A stretch of 64,000 bases of DNA, from assembly GCA_963773625.1 (NCBI GenBank), contig CAVZCJ010000003.1, positions 1 through 64,000 on the forward strand, written 5' to 3'. Below the pieces are notes generated by a model. That model did not search any database, had not been told where the DNA came from, and was given only the letters and a program-made list of their open reading frames with translations. The stretch is from DATARH01 sp963773625. GTDB taxonomy: Bacteria; Pseudomonadota; Alphaproteobacteria; ATCC43930; CGMCC-115725. Of the stretch, positions 58,670 to 64,000 are shown one piece after another. Position 1 is the first letter of the stretch. Each line of letters opens with the position of its first letter. The position numbers and the translations under genes are program-made.

Positions 58670-59005
58670 CTAGTGGCCCGACCGGTGGAGGATCGCGTCC
58701 TTGAGCCCGGTGTCGTAGTCGCGGCCGGCGGCGAGCAACGTCGCCGATTGCGGGAATTGCGTCTTGACCAGCCCCTTGCGCTCGAGCGCCGCCCAGACCG
58801 CGGGATTACGCAGCCCGGTCGCGTCGCGCGCCGCGACGATCGCGTCGCCAAGGTGGAAATGGTCGCCATGCGGGTCGGGCAGGCTGGTCAGCGTGACACT
58901 GCCTTCGCTCTCGCCCGGCTTCGCATCGGGCAGGACCGCCAGCGCCTGTAACAGGGTCAGGGTCTTGAGCTGCAGCGGGTTGAGATTGAGCGGATTGCGT
59001 TTCAT
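58670..59005 (-). CDS. Conserved hypothetical protein
   Basis: 111 residues from ATG 59005. MKRNPLNLNPLQLKTLTLLQ is a recognisable opening of a small alphaproteobacterial family; DPHGDHFHLGDAIVAARDA and NPAVWAALERKGL follow. The winged-helix-like pattern could bind DNA, but no function is known to me. Confidence 0.75.
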   Translation of the reverse strand: MKRNPLNLNPLQLKTLTLLQALAVLPDAKPGESEGSVTLTSLPDPHGDHFHLGDAIVAARDATGLRNPAVWAALERKGLVKTQFPQSATLLAAGRDYDTGLKDAILHRSGH

Positions 59006-59060
59006 TGGCATAGGGCCTGATTAGCCTGCCGGCATCGCCGATGCAATCGCGGCGGAGCGA

Positions 59061-59499
59061 CTATCCGCGATAGGCCACCAGCACGGCGCCGCCTGCTATG
59101 GCGGCGATGCCCGAGCCAGTTGACCCCCGACAGCCGTTCGCCGAGAAAACCTACCCCGAATACCGCGACCAGGACGACGCTGAGCTTGTCGATCGGTGCG
59201 ACCCGCGCGGCGTCGCCAAGCTGCAAGGCGCGGAAATAGCACAGCCACGAGGCTCCAGTGCCCAGCCCCGAGAGCAGCAGAAAGAGATACGTCCGGCTCG
59301 CAATCGAGGCGGGCGGCTGCCATTGCCCGGTGGCCAAAAGAATGCCTGCCAGCACGACGACAACGACGACGGTACGGATGAACGTGGCGAGGTCGGAATT
59401 GACGTTCTCCACCCCGATCTTGGCGAAGATCGCGGTCAGCGCGGCGAAAACCGCCGACAGCACAGCCCAGAGTTGCCACGAGAGCATCGCCGATTTCAT
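59061..59499 (-). CDS. EamA-domain small transporter
   Basis: About 145 residues, four to five membrane helices, a single EamA (DMT) domain: WAVLSAVFAALTAIFAKIG, FIRTVVVVVVLAGILLATG and KLSVVLVAVFGVGFLGERLS. One extra base near 59110 shifts the last 16 residues, restored to GIAAIAGGAVLVAYRG. Proteins this short pair to make the transporter. Divergent from the dehydrogenase gene. Confidence 0.88.
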
Positions 59500-59592
59500 C
59501 CGATCCCCCTTGCCGTGGAGCGCGGCGCGGTGCCGCCTTGCCGGTTGGCCGCGATCGTGCGAGGCATCATGCGACATCGGCGGGAGTCAACC

Positions 59593-60376
59593 ATGTTGCA
59601 AGGCAAGACTGCGATCGTCACCGGCTCGACCAGCGGGATCGGGCTCGGCATCGCCACCGCGCTCGCCGCCGAGGGCTGCGATTTGATGCTCAACGGCTTT
59701 GGCGATTCCGGCGCGATCGAGTTACTGCGCCAGAAGCTTTCAGCCGAGCACGGCGTCCGCGTCGCCTATTCGCCGGCCGACATGTCCAAGCCGGCGCGAG
59801 ATCCGCGAGATGGTCGCGGCGACGGTAAAAGAGTTCGGCGGGGTCGACATCCTCGTCAACAATGCCGGCATTCAGCACGTCGCCAAGGTGGTCGACTTCC
59901 CCGAGGAACGCTGGGACGCGGTGATTGCGATCAATCTCTCGGCCGCGTTCCACGCGGCAAAGGCGGCGCTGCCGCACATGACCGCTAAGGGCTGGGGCAG
60001 GATCATCAACATCGCCTCGGCGCACGGGCTCGTCGCCAGCGGCGAGAAAGCGGCCTACGTTACCGCCAAGCACGGGTTGGTCGGGTTGACCAAGGTCATC
60101 GCCATCGAGACCGCGAACCAGGGCGTCACCTGCAACGCGATCTGCCCGGGCTGGGTGCTGACCGCGCTGGTGCAAAAGCAGATCGAGGCGCGCGCCGCGG
60201 CTCAGGGCATTCCCTATCAACAGGCGCACGACGATCTGCTGCGCGAGAAGCAGCCGATGATGCAATACACGACGCCGGAGAAGATCGCCGGACTGGCGGT
60301 GTTCCTCTGCGGCGAGGCGGCCTCGACGATGACCGGCGCGGCGCTGTCGATCGACGGCGGCTGGGTGGCGCAGTAG
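59593..60376 (+). CDS. 3-hydroxybutyrate dehydrogenase (SDR family), one frameshift
   Basis: About 260 residues. NAD motif TGSTSGIGLGIATALA, catalytic Ser and YxxxK in NIASAHGLVASGEKAAYVTAKHG (split here for length), NAG motif in LVNNAGIQHVA, and the C-terminal CGEAASTMTGAALSIDGGW. The middle VLTALVQKQIEARA is typical of this enzyme. One extra base near 59800 breaks it. It would act on polyhydroxybutyrate-derived 3-hydroxybutyrate. Confidence 0.9.
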
Positions 60377-61076
60377 CTAATCGGTATCGACCAGCACAAG
60401 CTCGGAATCTTCGCTCGCGGTGACGTGGAGCACGCTCTCGTCGGCGATGGCGACGCCGTCGCCGGCGGCGGCGGTGACGCCATTGACCTCGATCTTGCCG
60501 GCGGCGGGCACCAGATAGGCGTGGCGCCCGGCGCCGAGACGGTATTCGGCCTCTTGCCCGGCTTTCAAGGTCGCGCCCAGCACCCGCGCCGAGGCGCGGA
60601 TCGGCAGCGCGTCGCCGTCATCGGGGATGCCGCTGGCGAGGGTGACGAAGCGCCCCGCCCGGTCGCCTTTGGGGAAGGGCCGCGCGTCCCAAAACGGCTT
60701 GCCGCCTTGTCGGTCGGGAATGATCCAAATCTGGAAGAGGCGCGTCGGGCCGGGCTCGCGGTTGTATTCGGCGTGGCGGATGCCGGTGCCGGCGCTCATC
60801 ACCTGCACGTCGCCCGCCTCGGTGCGCCCCTTATTGCCGAGGCTGTCCTGGTGGGTGATCGCGCCTTCGCGAACATAGGTGATGATCTCCATGTCCTGGT
60901 GAGGGTGCGGGTCAAAGCCGGTGCCGGGGGCGATCCAATCGTCGTTCCACACGCGCAATTTGCCCCAATGAACTCGCGCGGGGTCCTGGTAGCCGGCGAA
61001 CGAGAAATGGTGGCGGGTGTCGAGCCAGCCATGGTTGGCACCGCCGAGGTCTTTGATAGGGTCGCAACTCGATCAT
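60377..61076 (-). CDS. Pirin family protein
   Basis: About 233 residues, double cupin. HHFSFAGYQDP, the metal histidines in DPHPHQDMEIITYV, DVQVMSAGTGIRHAEYN and LFQIWIIPDRQG are standard. YhaK/YhhW-like pirins have quercetinase activity in vitro. One insertion near 61057 shifts the first ten residues; restored start MIELRP-IKDLGGANHGW. Convergent with the dehydrogenase gene. Confidence 0.92.
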
Positions 61077-61224
61077 CGGTGCGAATTCCATGAGTAGTGG
61101 GATTTTGCCGTTAGGTGGTGATTGAAACGGACGGGCGCCACCGCGGCGAATGGCATGGCTGCCAAATCGCCGGTTGATACCGGCGCTGGAAGCGGGCAAA
61201 GGATCGTGTGATCAAGTCTTAGGC

Positions 61225-61256
61225 AAATCCGGCCCCGGTTCGCGGGGCCGATTTTT
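61225..61256 (+). terminator. Rho-independent terminator-like hairpin upstream of the MFS gene
   Basis: A GC-rich stem (CCGGCCCCG with CGGGGCCG) followed by ATTTTTG on the plus strand. No plus-strand gene ends before it, so it may be a leader attenuator for the transporter or terminate a short transcript from the divergent promoter region. Confidence 0.65.
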
Positions 61257-61291
61257 GTCGCTATGGGAGGAAACGGCATGCAGAGCCGCCG

Positions 61292-62536
61292 ATGATCGGC
61301 GCGCTGTCGAGGTCGATGCTGTTGGCGCCGTTCCGGACGCCCAGCTTCCGCTTTCAGTTTCCGGCGGACATGCTGACCTCCTGGGGCATCGAGATGGAGA
61401 ATCTGGTGCTCGGCTGGTACATCCTGGTCGAGACCGGGTCGGTGCTGCTGCTCAGCCTGTTCTGGGCGCTGCAATATCTCGGCACGTTGCTCGCCCCGCT
61501 CTTCGGCATGGCCGGCGACCGGCTCGGCCACCGGGCGATCTTCTGCGCGATGCGGCTCATCTACGCCGCGCTGGCCGCCGTGCTGATGGCTCTGGCCTTT
61601 GCCGGGGTGCTGCGGCCGCTCTACGTCTTCATCATCGCGACCTTGTCGGGCCTCGTGCGACCATCGGACCAGACGATGCGCAACGCGCTCATCGCCGAAA
61701 CCATACCGGCCGAGCGGTTGATGCCGGCGATGGGCGTGTCGCGCACGACCCAGGACTCGGCGCGAATTTTCGGCTCGCTCGCCGGCGCCGGGCTCTTCGC
61801 CCTGTTCGGCATCGGCTGGGCCTACCTGGCGATCAGTCTGTTCTACGTTTTCGGGTTTCTGATGACCCTGGGTGTCGGCGGCGCGGTGCGAGACTTCAGC
61901 GGGGTGCGCCCGACCGTGTGGCGCGACCTCGTCGATGGACTCTCCTATGTCTGGGATACCCCGGTGTCGCTGGCCTCGATCTGGCTCGCGCTCCTGGTCA
62001 ACCTGACCGCGTTTCCCTTCACCGGCGGTCTCCTCGCCTATGTCGCGCGCGACGTCTACCACCTCGATCAGACCGGGCTCGGCACGCTGGTCGCCAGCTT
62101 CGCGCTCGGCTCGATGGTCGGATCGATCGGGGTCAGCCTCGCCGGGCGGATGCTGCGGCCGGCGCGGATGATGATCCTCTTCGCCATCGCCTGGTATGCG
62201 CTGCTGCTGGTGTTCGCGCACATGCCGGGGCCGGAGGGCGGCCGGGTCGCGCTGGTGCTGGCCGGCGTGGCGCAGGCGCTGAGCCTGGTGCCGATGTCGG
62301 TGCTGTTGCTGCACAGCGCCGGCGAGCGCTATCGCGGCCGGGTGATGGGGGTGCGGACGCTGGCGATCTATGGCGTGCCGCCGGGGCTGCTCATCGCCGG
62401 CGCGCTTATCGACCGGATTGGCTATGTCGCAACCGTTTCGGCATTTTGCGTCATCGGGAGCGTGCTGACGGCAGTGATCGCGCTGCGCTGGCGCGACGCG
62501 CTGTGGCCACTGAGCGCCCCGGCCAACGCGCGCTAA
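61292..62536 (+). CDS. MFS transporter (EntS-like exporter)
   Basis: 414 residues, about 12 membrane helices. FGMAGDRLGHRAIFCAMRL is the MFS loop motif and RPSDQTMRNALIAETIPAER is typical of the enterobactin-exporter-like MFS_3 group. Cargo is unknown. The ATG at 61292 overlaps the stop of a five-codon frame (MQSRR) that starts at 61278 with a better ribosome binding site (GGGAGG); this is either a leader peptide or a frameshifted true start. Confidence 0.9.
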   Translation: MIGALSRSMLLAPFRTPSFRFQFPADMLTSWGIEMENLVLGWYILVETGSVLLLSLFWALQYLGTLLAPLFGMAGDRLGHRAIFCAMRLIYAALAAVLMALAFAGVLRPLYVFIIATLSGLVRPSDQTMRNALIAETIPAERLMPAMGVSRTTQDSARIFGSLAGAGLFALFGIGWAYLAISLFYVFGFLMTLGVGGAVRDFSGVRPTVWRDLVDGLSYVWDTPVSLASIWLALLVNLTAFPFTGGLLAYVARDVYHLDQTGLGTLVASFALGSMVGSIGVSLAGRMLRPARMMILFAIAWYALLLVFAHMPGPEGGRVALVLAGVAQALSLVPMSVLLLHSAGERYRGRVMGVRTLAIYGVPPGLLIAGALIDRIGYVATVSAFCVIGSVLTAVIALRWRDALWPLSAPANAR

Positions 62537-62647
62537 CCGGCCGCCCCATATCCCGAGTTGATTTTTGCGCCGGGAACCTGCTTCCCTGCGCCCGCGTTGA
62601 CGCAAGACGCCGTTACAAGAGCGATCCGCCCAGCAAGAGGCGCGCCC

Positions 62648-62905
62648 ATGAGGTCTCTCGTATCCCTCTACCTGGTGATCGGAATCGTGCTGCTCGGCAT
62701 CGGCTACGTCGCCACCGGTCCCTGTCCCGACAAGAACACGGATGTCGTCAACGACGTCGTCTTTGTGCTGACTTGGCCGGTCGGGGTCTATGGCTATGTC
62801 ATCGCCGGGACCATGACTCCGACGCAATGGCTGCACGCGCAGGCCTGCGAGGGCGGGCTCGGTCCGCACCACGATTCCGACCTGCCCAAACCTCAGCAGC
62901 AATAA
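62648..62905 (+). CDS. Small membrane protein, hypothetical
   Basis: 85 residues with two predicted membrane helices (LVSLYLVIGIVLLGIGYVA and DVVFVLTWPVGVYGYVIAG), a C-terminal His/Pro-rich tail and two cysteines. Not recognised. It lies 111 bases after the MFS gene and is convergent with hemC. Confidence 0.65.
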   Translation: MRSLVSLYLVIGIVLLGIGYVATGPCPDKNTDVVNDVVFVLTWPVGVYGYVIAGTMTPTQWLHAQACEGGLGPHHDSDLPKPQQQ

Positions 62906-62909
62906 TTCG

Positions 62910-63839
62910 CTAGGTCAGACCGAACTCCGGACCGGCGCCGGCGCGAAGCCGGGCGCCGATCTCGCGCCCGAGCGCTTCCGGCTCGCTTGCCGGGCCGGCG
63001 CCCTCGGCGCGGCGCTCGGCGCTGCCGTCCGCCGACAACAGGATCGCGCGCAGGCGCAGCCGCTCGCCGGTCAGCTCGGCGAACCCGGCGATCGGGGTGC
63101 GGCAGGAGCCGTCGAGCGCAGCCAGCATTGCCCGCTCGGCGGTGACGCAGGCCGCGCTCGCCGCGTCGTGCAACGGCGCCAGGAGGTCACGCACTTCGGT
63201 ATCGTCGGCCCGCGCTTCGATCGCCAGCGCGCCCTGGCCGACCGCCGGCAGCATGATGTCGACCGGGACGATCTCGCTCACCGAGGCTTCCTTGCCAAGC
63301 CGCCGCAACCCGCTGAGCGCGAGCACCAGCGCGTCGGTCTCGCCGGCGGCGAGCTTCGCCAGCCTGGTGTCGACATTGCCGCGCATCGGCGCGATGCAGA
63401 GATCGCCGCGGTAACGCAGCAGCTGGGCCGTGCGGCGCAGCGAGGCGGTGCCGATCTTGGCGCCGCGCGGCAAGGCATCGAGCGCGGCGCCGTCACGCGA
63501 CACCAGCGCGTCGCGCGGGTCGTCGCGCGGCAGCACGCAGGCGATGACGAGGCCTGGCGGCAGCGCCGTCTCCATGTCCTTCAGCGAGTGGACGGCGAGA
63601 TCGACGCGCCGGTCGATGAGCGCCGCCTCGATCTCCTTGGTGAACAGCCCCTTGCCGCCGATCTCGGCGAGGAGCCGGTTCTGCACCCGATCGCCGGTGG
63701 TTCGGATCACGTCGAGCTCGATCATGCCCGGCGCGGCGAGAGCTGGGTGGGCCGCGACGAGGCGGTCGCGGACCAGATTGGCCTGATAGAGCGCCATCGC
63801 GCTGCCGCGAGTGCCGATGCGCAGGGGTCGGAGCGGCAA
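62910..63839 (-). CDS. hemC: Hydroxymethylbilane synthase (porphobilinogen deaminase)
   Basis: 309 residues, intact. RIGTRGSAMALYQANLV, GLFTKEIEAALIDRRVDLAV HS-type region, IGTASLRRTAQLL, MRGNVDTRL and the cofactor-binding Cys in LDGSCRTPIAGFA. Third step of tetrapyrrole synthesis. The apparent start is TTG 63839, preceded by AGGA; no ATG in frame would preserve the conserved first strand. Confidence 0.97.
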   Translation of the reverse strand: MPLRPLRIGTRGSAMALYQANLVRDRLVAAHPALAAPGMIELDVIRTTGDRVQNRLLAEIGGKGLFTKEIEAALIDRRVDLAVHSLKDMETALPPGLVIACVLPRDDPRDALVSRDGAALDALPRGAKIGTASLRRTAQLLRYRGDLCIAPMRGNVDTRLAKLAAGETDALVLALSGLRRLGKEASVSEIVPVDIMLPAVGQGALAIEARADDTEVRDLLAPLHDAASAACVTAERAMLAALDGSCRTPIAGFAELTGERLRLRAILLSADGSAERRAEGAGPASEPEALGREIGARLRAGAGPEFGLT

Positions 63840-63878
63840 TTCTGTGTCCTGAGCCGAGGGAGGGCTGTTGTACGCGGC

Positions 63879-64000
63879 TTACGGGTTCGCCGGCAACGGC
63901 AGCAGCGGCAGCCTGTGGGTGACGGTGAACCAGAAGATGGCGAAGGTGAGTGAAATAACGGCGATCGGCACCCCGGCCTTGGCGTGTTCGCGGAAGCTCA
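63879..64000 (-). CDS. C-terminal end of a membrane permease (possibly SLC13/ArsB-like), partial
   Basis: 40 residues are visible before the stop at 63879: FREHAKAGVPIAVISLTFAI followed by FWFTVTHRLPLLPLP. One final membrane helix preceded by an EHAKAGVP-type loop resembles the end of SLC13/ArsB family anion permeases. The rest lies beyond the window. Confidence 0.45.
   Translation of the reverse strand, partial: SFREHAKAGVPIAVISLTFAIFWFTVTHRLPLLPLPANP

Noticed and set aside
61073..62902. 609-residue minus-strand frame opposite the MFS gene
   Set aside because: Low-complexity, highly charged translation, opposite an intact transporter; a GC-codon artefact.

Overview
This window looks like a chromosomal segment of a GC-rich alphaproteobacterium, probably of a Rhodospirillales/Acetobacterales type with Rhizobiales-like accessory genes. 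The basis is the mreBCD-mrdA-rodA locus, a cysE-iscR-iscS-type operon, a ribbon-helix-helix/DUF4169 pair, EcfG-like sigma factors and a cyclic beta-1,2-glucan synthase. No rRNA, phage or CRISPR is visible. Placement to genus is not possible by eye.

Layout. 0-5.1 kb: rod-shape and elongation genes on the minus strand (mreB, mreC, mreD, mrdA, rodA). 5.2-15.7 kb: mixed housekeeping and stress genes: a macro-domain protein, an ECF sigma factor, an OmpR-type regulator, tyrS and anmK sharing one CATG as start codons, a cupredoxin/metallophosphoesterase pair divergent from an ECF sigma/anti-sigma pair, a TPR protein, a methyltransferase and a luciferase-like oxidoreductase. 15.8-27.2 kb: a complete phosphonate locus made of two convergent units, phnGHIJKLM plus a PhnZ-like oxygenase and a DUF1045 protein, facing phnCDEEN. 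A Pho-box-like repeat lies at each outer end. 27.5-47.6 kb: a putative 20-kb genomic island between a 3' fragment of tRNA-Met and the intact tRNA-Met gene. 47.6-64 kb: mnmA, a reduced isc operon (cysE, iscR, two cysteine desulfurases, iscA, a miniature HscA-like protein, ferredoxin, tenA), then pyrD, a NagD-like HAD protein, a DedA protein, an MFS exporter, hemC and other core genes.

The island is the most interesting part. It carries a giant cyclic glucan synthase, an ECF sigma factor, a Spy-like periplasmic protein, several very small proteins with good ribosome binding sites, and a single polypeptide that joins CheB, CheR, two PAS domains, a histidine kinase, a receiver and a FixJ-like receiver-LuxR output. 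Eight copies of a 12-bp motif of the form GTAGTTTCCGAG lie between genes there, always reading toward a downstream gene, including the kinase operon itself. The motif resembles what I recall of the FixJ binding site. My inference is a self-contained regulon controlled by the fused kinase/FixJ protein and adding a second tier through the ECF sigma factor.

Sequence quality. Many conserved genes outside the island are interrupted by frameshifts. Most reconstruct as one extra base, often C or G in a short run. These are almost certainly sequence errors rather than pseudogenes; coordinates of such genes span all fragments. The island has only one such break in about 19 kb.
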